Shown here in pieces: positions 43,400-54,615 of a DNA stretch of 64,000 nucleotides (position 1 is its first letter; every line of letters begins with the position of its first letter). The DNA comes from Isoetes taiwanensis. Lineage: Eukaryota > Streptophyta > Lycopodiopsida > Isoetales > Isoetaceae. Below the pieces are notes generated by a model. That model did not search any database. It was not told the DNA's origin and saw only the letters and a list, made by a program, of their open reading frames with translations. The stretch is from NCBI GenBank assembly GCA_021234155.1, contig JAJEKV010000002.1, positions 14,483,428 through 14,547,427 on the forward strand, read 5' to 3'. The position numbers and the translations under genes were made by a program.

Positions 43400-43860
43400 T
43401 TCTCCCCACCTTGAAAATGATGCTGTCTTCAGCATCAAGACTGTTCTTGTTTTGGGCCAACACATGGCATGTCGGAGGCAAGTCTCCCCACCTTTAAGAG
43501 GTAACGCGAAATTACAAGCCACACGAAAGTTGTCATATTCAAAGTGATCAAGTGAGAGTTGAACGGTAATTCGTTTGAGCAACGTTATATGGAAGGGAAC
43601 ATACTGTTACATTCGGGGTGATGAGTTCCGCAATGGTCAGAACTCTTCTGGAATCCATGACTACTGAGTTGTTCATTTTACTATACTGATCAATCTATAC
43701 CTCTCATTACTAGAGTAGTCATTTATGTTATTTTCTTATACATTGTAGTGACACTATATCACAGTATACCTAATTTAGAAATCATTCTTTACCACACACA
43801 TGAAGGTGATTATATATTATACATGAGCATAGACATAGATGACTTCTATTTTTGCTAATG
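43400..43860 (-). mobile_element. Short interior of the same gypsy element plus shared repeat
   Basis: 43400-43610 matches 1781-2010 (polypurine tract, 'ttgaaaatgatgctgtcttc', 'cacatggcatg'), then jumps to the block 43625-43860, which matches 3110-3350. The roughly 1.1 kb lying between these blocks in the first copy is deleted here. Confidence 0.7.
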
Positions 43861-44510
43861 CCGTGATAGCAAGCACCCATGTCTTCTTCTCTTCTGCCAT
43901 TGTTGCTGATAAAGCCTCATACAAGCTTATTGAGTCTGCCATTAGGAAGTTTATATGGCAGGGAGTGCACAAGGTAGCTTAGTCAGATATGATCAAATCT
44001 AGGAAACAGGGAGCCTGGGATGCAAAGATCTATTTATCCAGGCCCAGGCTTAGCTGCCAAGATAATATGGAGAGCTGTGCACACACTCAGACCCTCCCCA
44101 GCACTCAAACTGATTAAATACTAGGTTGAAGAATCATTACTTGTTGGTAGCAGAACTCTAAAGCATCTTCTCCCTGACTCGGCATTCTTTCAGGTAACCC
44201 CATGCTCAAATACTCCAGTATAGTAAGGAGAATGATTGATGCTTGGAACCAAGCTGCCCTCTGTTTCAGGCCTCCAGCTCTGGATGCCAGATGTAAAAAC
44301 ATTAATTTTTCTGGCACCCTGACTTGGCACCAGAAAACTGTCTAAACCCTTCAACATCCTCACAAATACATGCAATGGCTTCAGGCTGGATTCAGAACTT
44401 TTGGAGACTTAATAGGTGGATGACTTGGCAGGAAATAGAACCCAGATTCAAACTTTAGAAAAAGAAGTAACCAAGTCATCTAAGTTTATATTGACCAACT
44501 TTGAATTTAT
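43855..44510 (+). mobile_element. L1-type LINE fragment (C-terminal RT region)
   Basis: Plus-strand translation gives NAVIASTHVFFSSAIVADKA and then IRKFIWQGVHKV. This is the region after the RT thumb in plant L1 elements, which in the minus-strand element at 62718-62921 reads NAILNATHIYYSWPL. Stops follow soon, and the fragment ends in A-rich sequence near 44460. Confidence 0.6.
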
Positions 44511-44817
44511 AAACCCTCTTACCATTAGATTTTGGTATAGTAGGAAATTCCACTACAAATAAATGAGAAAAACTAGGTCTCGTCCAATAGTGACCACCAA
44601 ACATACATACCATCATCTACATTTAAATAAAATCATGGTATTCTATAATATGCCCTAAATCCTTGTCATTAACTCATCTCTCAACAATAGCAACAAAAAG
44701 CAAACAATTGCACATAGCATTTGGGCTATCCGTAGTGCATTGGCACCTTGTTCTATTACTATACCTTGTTTAATCGGCTCATATTTAGGGCAGGTCATAG
44801 GCCTGGGGAGTCTTGTC
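44511..44817. other. No gene supported
   Basis: AT-rich spacer, no repeat or frame recognised. Confidence 0.4.
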
Positions 44818-45035
44818 CAGTGTTGGAAAAAGTCCGCAGAACAATATAAACCAGCCGGTTGAAATTGAATTTTTTCTGATGAAGTTAGTGTATTGTAGGA
44901 ATTTTTTGGGCAAGTTTTTTATTAATGGTTGTCGATCAAGACATGGAAAATTCGGGCTATGAATACAAGATATCTGAATGACAAGTAAGGATAAATTTTT
45001 CTCCAATGGGACCTAAAAAGTTTGCCCAAACATTG
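44818..45035 (-). mobile_element. hAT-like MITE, copy 2, in the promoter region of the next gene
   Basis: Starts CAGTGTTGG and ends with ...TTTGCCCAAACATTG. Its interior is the reverse complement of the copy at 17715-17943 (shared 'aaaaaattcctacaa', 'cactaactt' and 'ggtcccat' blocks). No clean target duplication remains. It ends about 290 bases before the start codon of the secreted-protein gene and may contribute regulatory sequence. Confidence 0.6.
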
Positions 45036-45250
45036 GCCATGTGTAACACATGTCGGTGCGCTTGTATGAAGTCATGCGGAGCTATAGACACGTAGCCTAC
45101 ATTCGCCTATCATTGTTTAATAGATAACATTAGGACGAGCAAGAAAAAGGACATTAACAAAACAGGGGTCAAATGTTTGGGTCTTTTAAGAAGAAACCGA
45201 CCAAGGGATGCGCGTTTCATTTCACACGAGATATTCCGTTTTGGAGCCCA

Positions 45251-45260
45251 CATAAAAAGG
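45251..45260 (+). promoter_or_regulatory. TATA-like element upstream of the PPO-domain gene
   Basis: CATAAAAAGG lies about 70 bases before the ATG at 45329, a normal distance for a plant TATA box with a short 5' UTR. Confidence 0.4.
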
Positions 45261-45328
45261 CGCCATAGCCATAGCCATGTCCAAGCAAAGCAGCACAGCA
45301 GAGGCAGAGACAGAGGCAAGCAACGGCT

Positions 45329-45799
45329 ATGGAGATAGTACCCCTTTTTCTGATCCTTCTAAGCCTCCCCTTAGCTTCATGGGCAGGTGAAATTCCGACA
45401 TACACACCAGGAGCTTCTTCGGAGGACCAAGAATTCGGCAATTCGGGAGTATTCAAGAGCAATGTCATAATCCCGTATTTGGGTACTTCTGGAGAGCCTG
45501 TGTTGTCCATTGACGTTGCAATTCCAGAGAATAAACTCGCTTCCTTTGAAGCCTTCCTCAACCTTGCCGATGCCGACCAGCATACATCCGTTAGCCGCCC
45601 GGAATTCGTCGGATCCTTTATCCAAATGGCGAGTTCTTCCCCTTCTGTTCGTCACATGACTGTCCGATTCGGCATTGGCGACAAGATCAAACAGTTTTCT
45701 TTGAAGGAAAATGAACACGTTCCTGTTTGCTTGACCCGCCCTGCCTCTCAGGATGTTCCCATTATCATCAAAGGTATGAGCATTGGTGTCGAGACCTAG
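45329..45799 (+). CDS. Secreted protein made only of a polyphenol oxidase C-terminal (PPO1_KFDV-like) domain
   Basis: A single-exon 156-codon gene. Residues 1-20 form a clear signal peptide (hydrophobic FLILLSLPLASWAG, cleavage likely after AG). The mature part matches the C-terminal domain that follows the tyrosinase core in plant polyphenol oxidases: SIDVAIPENKLASFEAFLNL, SRPEFVGSFIQMASSS, VRHMTVRFGIGDKIKQF and a final VPIIIKGMSIGVE. In a full enzyme (500-600 aa) this domain covers the copper site and keeps the enzyme latent. The copper-binding His domain is absent, and the upstream DNA shows no sign of it. The frame, codon structure and signal peptide are intact, so it looks like a real standalone protein, possibly a modulator of oxidases in the apoplast. 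A truncated duplicate that gained a signal peptide is another reading. A MITE sits upstream. Confidence 0.75.
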   Translation: MEIVPLFLILLSLPLASWAGEIPTYTPGASSEDQEFGNSGVFKSNVIIPYLGTSGEPVLSIDVAIPENKLASFEAFLNLADADQHTSVSRPEFVGSFIQMASSSPSVRHMTVRFGIGDKIKQFSLKENEHVPVCLTRPASQDVPIIIKGMSIGVET

Positions 45800-48239
45800 A
45801 TGGTGCTTGTATTTTGCTCTGATTGACTTGTATTCTATTACATACTGTTCAATATATACATGACTATTGTCTTGTCTCAGAGTTTTGAGTCCATTCACAT
45901 TTTGATGATAACATGCATATAAGATGTAAAGTGATTTGGATCTCCCAAGCTAATTGTCTCATCGGATGTAACAAAATGCAAAATGCTCTTCTTACTCTTC
46001 CCAAAAGCATAATATCATGAAAGCACTCAAACCAGACTTTTGAAAGAAGAAACTACGCTACGCGAGCCATTTCATGTTAGATGGGTGGATTAATTTAATG
46101 TCAACCCATAATCTGCCTTTTGCCCTTGCGATTTATGGCAACCATACAGAATATGTTGCCATAAGAAATGCGTCAGACAAGGCTCTCCTTATTTATTCTC
46201 ATATTAGCAGTAGCAGAGATTACTCCGCAGATGACATTTTTGTTGTTGAGTAATTTATATATTTGATACTTTTATCAATGGTCTTAGGAGCATTTTGTTG
46301 TTTTAAAGGCTGAGCCATATATTTGAAAATTACTTGCGATGGTCTTACGGAGTTTGGGGACACAGAGTTAAGCTGAACGTGGAGAAGGGCAGCATCCTCT
46401 GGGACGAGGAATAAAAATTATGGAAAACAATGATTGCATTTCTTTGCTTGGATTACTACTAACATGAAGAAAGCAACTTGAACTCCCATAGTGAATAGGA
46501 TTAGAAAGAAGATACATTCCCAACTTGTCGTTTGCATGAAGATATGTTTGGGCTGGGATGCAATATGTAGCATGGAATGGACTCGTTCATACAAAAGGCA
46601 ATGGAGGTCTTGGTTATAAATCCCTTCTATGGATTCTGTAAGGTACTTCATTAAATTTTAAATCTGTAGGTAGAGGTTCGCTGCATCACAGTCTTCCCTG
46701 ACTCATCATTCCAGGCTTTGGTTGCCTGGTATTCTGCAGGTGATTGAAGCAGTGTGGCAAATGTGACATTATGCTGGGAACATTGCTTCCACATTCTTTT
46801 GAAATAACAATTAAAACAACATGTTGGTTTACTTTGTCTAGCTTTTTTTTCATTATATAAATGCTGGCTGAAGCCATTTTATGTGGGAAAAAGAATTACA
46901 TGTGCAGCTCTCTTTGGTTTGTATAATATTTCTGGTATCTCTAAATTCTTTGTTTGCTTAATTGGTTTTTAAATTCCTCAGCTCATTTTGCATAGCTTCT
47001 TTTCATTTGTGAGCATCTGGTCCCACCATGGCCTGTTCCACAGATTTAGGCCACATTATGAGAATCAAATACAAGCAGGGTAAGCCTTTTGTTCCTTACT
47101 ATTCGTTTCTGCGTAGGTATCCTGCTGATAAAATTTCCTTGCTGCCATGAAATCTTGGGAAAGAAGCTGTGGGAATTCCTAATCTGGTAGTAAAGTCTGT
47201 GAAACCTAAATGCAAAACATAGTCTTATGGGCAGAATGAACTTAACTCTCCTGAACCTCAGAATTTACAGGTTTTATGGACACCTCTGCGCCATTAAAAT
47301 ACTTACATGCTATAAGAAGATTAATATTTTGCTTGTGGTGAGTGAATGAGGAAGGGCTTAATTATGTTATAAACAGTGTCTCTACCATTAGGCTAATGCT
47401 TAAATATCTGATCCGGCCGACATGCACATTGCTCAAGCCATGAATATGGCTGATTGTAAGGACCATTCTCTCAAATGTCTGTCTGGCACATGCTGGACCA
47501 ACTTCTCGTCACTCATAGCACCCTCGCCTGGTTAGTGTGGAACTTGATCTTTAAAGCTGGTTGATAGTAGGAAAGGAAACGGTCATGAGCTTTATTTGAT
47601 TGGCTTTATCCAACACGTTCCACCTGCCTGCCATGATTGTACTCTTGACCAGCAGCCATGTAAAAAGTGAACCTCAATGCCGACATCTTTCTTAATAAAT
47701 TCGTTCAGTTTAACTGCATTCTCAATCTGTAACCCATGATCAGCTGCAAGTCTTGTTGTTTACAGTCAATAATTGGAAACTTAAGTCTTGCCCCTGTTGA
47801 ACCTGAAATCAAGACTTTTTGGGCCAACCGAACAAAGGGATCCGTATTTGAGTTGGTATGTTCTATTCTGAATATGTCATTCCTCTATAGCAACTCTCAA
47901 TGAGCGTTACGAGAGGATGCAGTGGAAGCAATGAGCACTTTCATTTAAAGATTATTGGGTGGTACAGATGCTGCGGTGCTTGAGGTTTATCATGAACCAG
48001 TTCCATTTGAGAACTTTGTTAGTTTTGTACCAGCATTCTCAAATGTTGTGTACAGATACGTGAAAATATACTTTGTGATTGATGTGGCGCTTGCAGAGAA
48101 CTGCAACTGAGACGACCCAAAAGAACTTCCTGAGATGAGATGCTGTTAGTGGATCATGGTTGTTGGTTATAAACATTCAGATCCGCCATGACATGGAGCA
48201 TGTTCTTGAAATGCCTGTGAAATTAACCGACTAAGCCAT
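45800..48239. other. No gene supported
   Basis: The first hundred bases should be the 3' UTR of the preceding gene. The rest shows short frames on both strands without domain character. No repeat of the families above was recognised. Confidence 0.4.
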
Positions 48240-48269
48240 TTAAGGAGCAACGAATGGTAGTAGTGCGTG

Positions 48270-48475
48270 CTTCTACTACTCTACAACACCGAATGGTAGG
48301 ATTATTTTAAATAGCAGCAACACTGGACGGTAACAAAGAGTACATCCACAAACTTTCCCTACTTCTTGTGCATTCTTATCCCGTATGCCATTGGAAATTA
48401 TTATTTTCAGTCGCAACAGCATTGGATGGTTAACAAAAGTACATTCACAAACTTGCCTTAGGGCCACTTCACACC
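48270..48475. repeat. Local direct duplication (~50-bp unit)
   Basis: The unit 'caacactggacggtaacaaa' with 'gagtacatccacaaactttcc' near 48318-48358 recurs near 48418-48460 as 'cagcattggatggttaacaa' with 'aagtacattcacaaacttgcc'. Confidence 0.55.
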
Positions 48476-49989
48476 GAGGGGTTAAACTCCGTTATGTTAG
48501 AAAAAGTTAATTAATTGGGGTTCACACAGCTGCCGTTAAGACATGCCGTTAAGTTAGGAGGGGGTTAAGAAATAACGGCTCAGTTAGGCTAACGGTGCCC
48601 TTTAACTGTGCTTCATGTTACTATTATATTAGGTTAAGGTTTAACAGTTGTTAATAGACCCTAAAAGAGATTTGAAGCTTGCATCCGACCTTCCAATTTG
48701 TAAAGTGTTTCTTAAAAGTAAGCAATCGATTCTTTTCATATCAAGGACGATTTTCTGAATCATTTTTAGTAGGTTTTGAATGATCACATCTTCTGTCTGT
48801 TCTTTCCTCTACCATTTTATTATCAGATATTTTTCCTGTATTATTTCAAACAGGGTTTTCTTTATCATCCTCTCTTTTGTCCATTTGTTTCAGAATCAAT
48901 TGGTATAATTACAGCACACTTGGGATTAGAAAAGGAATCAAAATGTGTGGGGGCAGCGTGACTAAAAAAGTTGAGATGTTTGGTCATTTCAGTTGTCTTC
49001 ATGGTGTATTTATTGTCAACTCATCTTCATGTGCCTCATGTCTAGAACAGGAAATATAACTGAAAAAGGTTAAATGCACAAATAATTTCAATATCCTTGC
49101 TACTCTAAATGATAAGTTTTTTGCAGATATTGGAGAGCCTAATCTGTTACCCTCTCAAATTTCGCAACACTCGATATTCACTCATAGCCAGTTACGACAA
49201 CCAACCAACCAACACCTTAAAGACTTTATTGTCTTCTTTAATCCCACTTCTTTACCACAAATGAATAATCATCACAATGGTTTCATTTCTCAACACATGA
49301 CCAGAATAATGGTATCATTGATTCATAGGAAAAGAATGGGATAGATTTAGTTTGTTGCTTATGCATGAATAGAGAGAGTTTGATAAGTAAAATAAAAGAA
49401 TCAGATACCCATTGAAGCATTATGGGATAAGGTAAATACAACATACAGAATAGATCACAGTGCTAAAATAAGTATAGACCAATTGGACACTGAAATGGTT
49501 CCTTTATCAGTTAACTTGGATTGCAACGTAGACATCAATGGCACGAAAGGAGAAAACCATAAGCAAGCTGACACCACCTTCCAAGCAAGATCTAAACCTT
49601 TCTCGTCTTTTATAGAATAATAAGAATAATAATGCTAGTGATCGTTGTCAATTGCTATTATAATATTGATGAAGATGAAACCTCCTACCTATAGGATTGA
49701 ACCCCCCAAAGCCCCCCATGCCAACCACTAAGAGCGAGCATCATTTATGCTTTGCTTTCATCCCTTACAATTATTACGGATCCAAGAGCCTAGTAACCGC
49801 TTCCCCATTTACCCCCTTTCCTTCCCATCTCCTTCTAGACCCCTGCTATAGTCATGACGACTCCAATGGCCCCCTTCCCCTATCAGGGTTTACAATCTCT
49901 CTCTAGCCCCGAAAACCCCAAACGCCCAAAAGGTGCTCTGCCTGCCTTTCTGAGTCCCCAAATTGGATTCTAAGCACCTTCTAGGCAGC
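48476..49989. other. No gene supported
   Basis: 48490-48660 has several GTTAA/CCGTTA words in both orientations and may be a degraded MITE. The rest is AT-rich until 49690, where base composition turns C-rich before the GC-rich element. Confidence 0.35.
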
Positions 49990-51165
49990 CAGAGACCCGT
50001 CCAACCTTGGCACCCTTTAACGTTGCCTTGTTCTCAGCATGGCCCGTAAGATCAAATGTATGGCGGGGAGACCCGTGGGAGAAAATTTCATTCGGTACTT
50101 TTGAGCGATCCGTCCGACCCTATGACCCCGATTGCGCCCTACGCCGGACGGCCCCATCATTTTGGGCCCCGGCCCCCTCTTACGGCACCACCGGTCCCGA
50201 TGCCTCTTTAGGCTGCGACTTTGGACATCCTTGATGCTCGGCTCCGGTGCTTGCCTCGGGGGGTACTTGATGGGATCCCACGGTCGGTGCCCTTTGCCAC
50301 TCTCTCGCAGGCGTCGCCCGATTGCCAGCGGCGGGCTGGAATCGATTACTAGAATTGCTTTCGCTTCACGGTGCGTGGGGCCGCGGCCGGCCCGGTTCGA
50401 TGGTGGGTCACCCGGCCCGGCTCTGAGGCCCTCCCATGCAGGCGGTGGTGCGCCTATGACCCGTGACCGCGATCTCCATGTGCGCGACCTCCTCCGGAGG
50501 ATTTGCAGCCCCAAATCGGTACTTGGCCCGAGGTCCTGCTCCCCGTCTTTGAGTGCGGCCACGGGTCACTCACCGACCCCCTTTCTGCGTGCATTGTGGG
50601 CCTTGCGGAGGCGGGTGATTTGACCCCCACCGGCGGCGGCCTCTTTTTTGCTCGGGAGATGCACATCCATGCCGGCGGCATCCTTTCATCTGGCCGGGTG
50701 GGAGCGGCCGCGTCCGTAGCCCGCCATCTCTTGGTTTGCTTTCAAAATGCTCTTTCCGGTACGTCTTGCGACATGGCAATCATTTGAAGGGACCACCTTC
50801 TCGGTCTGGGGAAGATTTGACTCTGGTGCGGCTCTGCCGAGCGGAAAGAGGAATTATGCGGGTCCGTGAGGCCCTTCTGCTAGCGGCAAATGGGCAGTGT
50901 ACAAAGGCGGTCGAGCTATCATTAGGGATCAATGGCCAACTGATCCCTGGGCAGTCTTGGTCTAGCCCTGGGTTTTGAGTGATAACGGGGCTTTGTCCCC
51001 ATGTTTTGTTGTAACGGGGCTTCGTCCCCATGTTTTGATTGGTTTTTGCTTGGGCTTCGGCCCACGGTTCTGTTGGGGCTTCCGCCCCCTTTGTTTGTTC
51101 TGGTCCCATAGCCCGATTGGGCTCCGTGGACGTTAAAAGTCTCTTCCTTCCTTCCTTCCTACCCC
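49990..51165 (+). mobile_element. GC-rich retroelement fragment with a stem-loop array and LINE-type 3' end
   Basis: About 1.1 kb of sharply GC-rich sequence (50040-50960) with overlapping open frames on both strands and no recognisable domain. It is followed by five hairpins, the conserved LINE 3' block (GCCCGATTGGGC, CTCCGTGGACGTTAAAAG) and a (TTCC)n tail. The 3' block is the same as at 8434 and 8581. The GC-rich part could be a decayed coding region of a different LINE lineage or a captured sequence. The base composition is unlike anything else in the window. Confidence 0.5.
50985..51122 (+). other. Array of five stem-loops in a retroelement 3' UTR
   Basis: In order: GGGGCTTTGTCCCC, GGGGCTTCGTCCCC, GGGCTTCGGCCC (a C-UUCG-G tetraloop in RNA), GGGGCTTCCGCCCC and GCCCGATTGGGC. 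Loops are 4-6 bases and stems 4-5 bp. The array ends exactly where the conserved 3' block starts, so it is a candidate structure for recognition by the reverse transcriptase. Confidence 0.7.
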
Positions 51166-52347
51166 AATGACGTGCATATTAATGGAGACACCCATCAAAC
51201 CCCACAACCCCAATTCGAGTCACCTCCAGACGGCAACATGACAGCCACCCAATCAAAGTCACTGCCAGACGACAACATGGTAGCCATACTTATCTTGGAG
51301 AAACACATAGAAAAACTCCCACTGTGCAGAACAGACAGCAAAGTCAAGCCAGACAAATTTACCATGAGAAAAGAGGCTCGCTCAAAAGCTTAATCAACAA
51401 ATTTGGCCCACGAGCATCTGGCCGGTATTTAAATCTAAGCGAGAAGTCGCTCGCGCACACCCAATCAGAGAGCTGGAAACAAATCTAGGCATTGTTGGTT
51501 GAGGATAATACTACTAGGATTGCAGGCCTAGCAGAAGAGATACAGTCTTCGATACTCATGTTGCTCAGAAAGCAACTAGCTACAGACAAGCAACACGTTT
51601 TTGACATTGAGACCCACATGCAATAGCTCGAGGATAGCCTTTGCCTAATGTATTCTAAAATGCAGCAGGATAAATTGGGTTTTGCTGACCTACAGGATTA
51701 TCTAGATACCCTATCCACCAGCATTAACATCGTGGCTCGCGACAGGGAATGTGTGGGGCATGAGATGAATGCAACCGTATCCCACTTTGGTCAAAATTTG
51801 AAAAGAAGATTGCCACCATTCAAAGCGATGCTTAGATCAACAGCAATGTCAACACATCCAGACCCTCCCGGACAGGGCCCTCACTCTAGAGACTACATCA
51901 TCTCTTGGGAACATAGAGGCTACTGCTAGACTTCAAAGATTAGAACAAAACTTTGTTACGTGAGATTTTGATATGTGAGAGCTACGTAATGCAATATCTC
52001 AACAAGGGAAGGGCCTTCATGGCGATGCTCATGAGGAGCTGTGCCATTGCATGCGCGATATAGAATGGCAAGAGGTGCAGCAGCAAGCGCTAAGCTCTCA
52101 GATCCAAGTATTATAGGCTAGGCCAATTGCGGCTGCTGCCCATGATCATTCGCCCAATGCGCCAACCCAGAAAAATAAATGCTACTCAGCGACGGATGCC
52201 TATATCGCCTCATATCTTAGCAAGGCAGCATAGGCAGCCCCAAATAGGACCCTAGGGACATCCGATAGAACTTGCTGCTACCACCACCCACTGCGTGGTG
52301 GACATTGCAATGCAGCTCAGGGAGCAACAAAAGCAGAAGCGTAGAGA
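51166..52347 (+). mobile_element. LINE copy, part 1: ORF1 (coiled-coil type), with stops
   Basis: Plus-strand frames encode a helical, Gln/Glu/Arg-rich protein: IAGLAEEIQSSILMLLRKQL, LEDSLCLMYSKMQQDKLGF, and near the end IAMQLREQQKQKRR. This is typical of LINE ORF1 coiled coils that trimerise and bind element RNA. In-frame stops are present (for example near 51627 and 51928). The frame is cut at 52347 by a TIR element and resumes at 56216-56221. The beginning of the ORF is unclear because it follows a (TTCC)n tail of another element. Confidence 0.6.
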
Positions 52348-53049
52348 AGTCGTATTTAATTAAAGTGGGACTCATTCCATTCCCATTTTTTTTCGGAACC
52401 CTGTTAATTTACACAAAAAGAAGCACCCCCAGGCAAAAACCGCCATAATTGGAATTTTTGTCTATTAGTGTGCATCAAGCTTTTCTTCCAATTTTCTTGG
52501 ATGGCGTGTCGAGAACAAGAACGATTACAGCATAAACATGCATTAGACCTATCAAGTTCTAATTGAAAAAGATTCTTAGTTGAACATTTTGGCTCTATTT
52601 TTTTCTTAGGTGGGTAGACAATAGATCACAAATTCCAACAAAAATTATGCAAGTCGTTTACTTAATCACCCAAAATACTAGTTTTGAGATACATTACGAT
52701 TGGGTGAAGAGACCATAGTGGTCGTATGGGCACAATCATTACACCCTCTTCACACATGAACCACCTAGTGCAAAGGGTGCGTGGAGCTCTCTCCTAGTCG
52801 CGGAGCAACTTCTGAGGCGATAGAAATTTGTATGAGGAGCTCCTTTATAGGCCCGTGTGCTTGTATGTCCAAGCGATGTCACCACCCTCTTCTCGGCACC
52901 TTTCTTCAATGAACTGATCTTTTCATTGCTCCCAAGCATGTACTATCTGGTCGAGATGAGGGCGCAAGAGACAAAATCAAATTAGTCAAGTGATGCTACA
53001 TGCAAAAAAAATAAAATAAAACCACAGTTCTTAGGGCCATTTTGGAAAA

Positions 53050-53600
53050 TACAGCATGAGAAAGGCAACTCGTGAGGGAAAAATCACAAGTTAAGGTCTT
53101 TCTCAACTCACAGTCGAAAGGCAGCTCAAAGCTTAAAACGCAAGTTTTAGCCGGGGAGTGCCTTTCTCAACTCATGAGTCGAAAGGCAACAAAGCGAAAA
53201 CGCAGTTTTAGGTTGATTTCGCATCACAGTCGAGAAAGGTACCAAAGTAAAAACGCAGAGGTTTCGGGATGGGAGGCCTTTCACTCGCGAAATGCAGAAA
53301 GGCGCCTCAAGGCCGTAAACGCAGTGTTTTAGGTTAGGCCTTTCACTACAGTCGAGAAAGGTACCAAAGCAAAAACGGGGTTTTAGCCGGGAGGCTCTTC
53401 TCGACTCGAAGTCGAGAAAGGCGCTCAAAGCCAAACGCAGGTTTTAGGGAAGTCGGGACGTTCTTCTTTACCTCGCGAAGCCGAGAAAGCCACCAAAGCT
53501 TAAAAATGCAAGTTTGAGGGGCCTTTCTCGACTCGCGAGTCGAAAAAAAGGCAGCTTCGAGTAAAAAAAAGGCAATTTCAAAGCTCGAGTCAGAAAGGTC
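53050..53600. repeat. Minisatellite of ~65-bp units containing inverted CTTTCTCGACT/AGTCGAGAAAG motifs
   Basis: Roughly eight degenerate units. Each has AGTCGAGAAAGG, then 'ccaaagc' and 'aaaacgcag', then a 'gttttagg' block and a 'ggcctttctcgactc' block. Since the first and last blocks are complementary, each unit can fold into a hairpin and adjacent units into cruciforms. A similar palindrome (ctcgactcactagtcgag) recurs at 55675-55692 in the same transposon. Confidence 0.75.
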
Positions 53601-54124
53601 GAAAATGAATAACCTTCAAACATCCTATGTATTTTCTATGAAAAAATACCCTCCCCATAAATTTCCTCATTATTTTCCATGAAAAATAGACCCTCCCCAT
53701 GTATTATCTAATGGACACATATCTAATGGACCCTCCCCTTTCTAATGGACCATACTATATAGCTATATGAAGGGGACCATTGGGCTCATATTTAGCTATG
53801 TAAAGAGTAATGCCTAATGCACATGTAAAATGACAATATATGCACCTATAATGCACATTATAACCTATAAGAGCCTATTAGACCTATGCATTAAATCTAT
53901 TAATATGCATTAGACCTTTTAATATGTACTTGTCCATTTTGTGTCTTGAACCTTCAAAATGGGTTAAAGAAGGTGTAAATTATATCATGATCTTCCCACT
54001 TAAATTTTTACCTTAGAATAAGAATATATGCCTAGAAAACATGCATCATGGGAACATAATGTTTAACGTGTGAACATAGTAGCAAACACATAAAAAGAGG
54101 AAATTGGGGACACGTCAAATTATA

Positions 54125-54315
54125 ATATTAGCATTTATTTTACACTTTCTTTTTCAATGTATTATTTTACCCTTTTTTTCTAATACCCCGCCCTTTTTTC
54201 CCGCCCATGCTTGAATTTTAAAATCATTTATTTTACACTTTCTTTTTCAACGTATTATTTTACCCCTTTCTTTCTAATACCCCGCCTTTTTTTCCCGCCC
54301 ATGTTTGAATTTTGA
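54125..54315. repeat. Tandem direct duplication, ~93-bp unit, two copies
   Basis: The unit containing 'acactttctttttcaatgta', 'cccgcccttttttcccgccc' and 'atgcttgaatttt' occurs at about 54130-54218 and again at 54226-54315 with a few substitutions. Confidence 0.8.
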
Positions 54316-54615
54316 ACTTTGGTACATACCTTTGAGACAGAAGTTCATTTGTACCGCTTGGAAGAAGCTCCCAACGCCATAGCTCCCACCGGCTTGCTCC
54401 GGAGTCCTGCCATCGTGGATACCATCATCGGCTATGGCGTTCTTCAGGCTATGGCAGAACCAGGCCGGCTGCATCATGCTAGATATGGCAAAAAAACATT
54501 ACATGGATGGATAAGATGAGGATGGCTTTTTTTTATTCCGCTCATATGTATCTCCCGGAGTGTTGCATCTTTCCTGTTGGATCTTGCAGCTCTATTATAA
54601 GAATGGGCATCCGAA

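Noticed and set aside
45377-45898. 173-codon minus-strand frame opposite the PPO-domain gene
   Set aside because: Plus strand has a signal peptide and domain match; the antisense frame has neither.
50132-50623. 163-codon plus-strand and 181-codon minus-strand open frames in the GC-rich region
   Set aside because: GC-rich DNA lacks stop codons by chance; frames overlap on both strands, are Arg/Pro/Gly-rich and show no domain.
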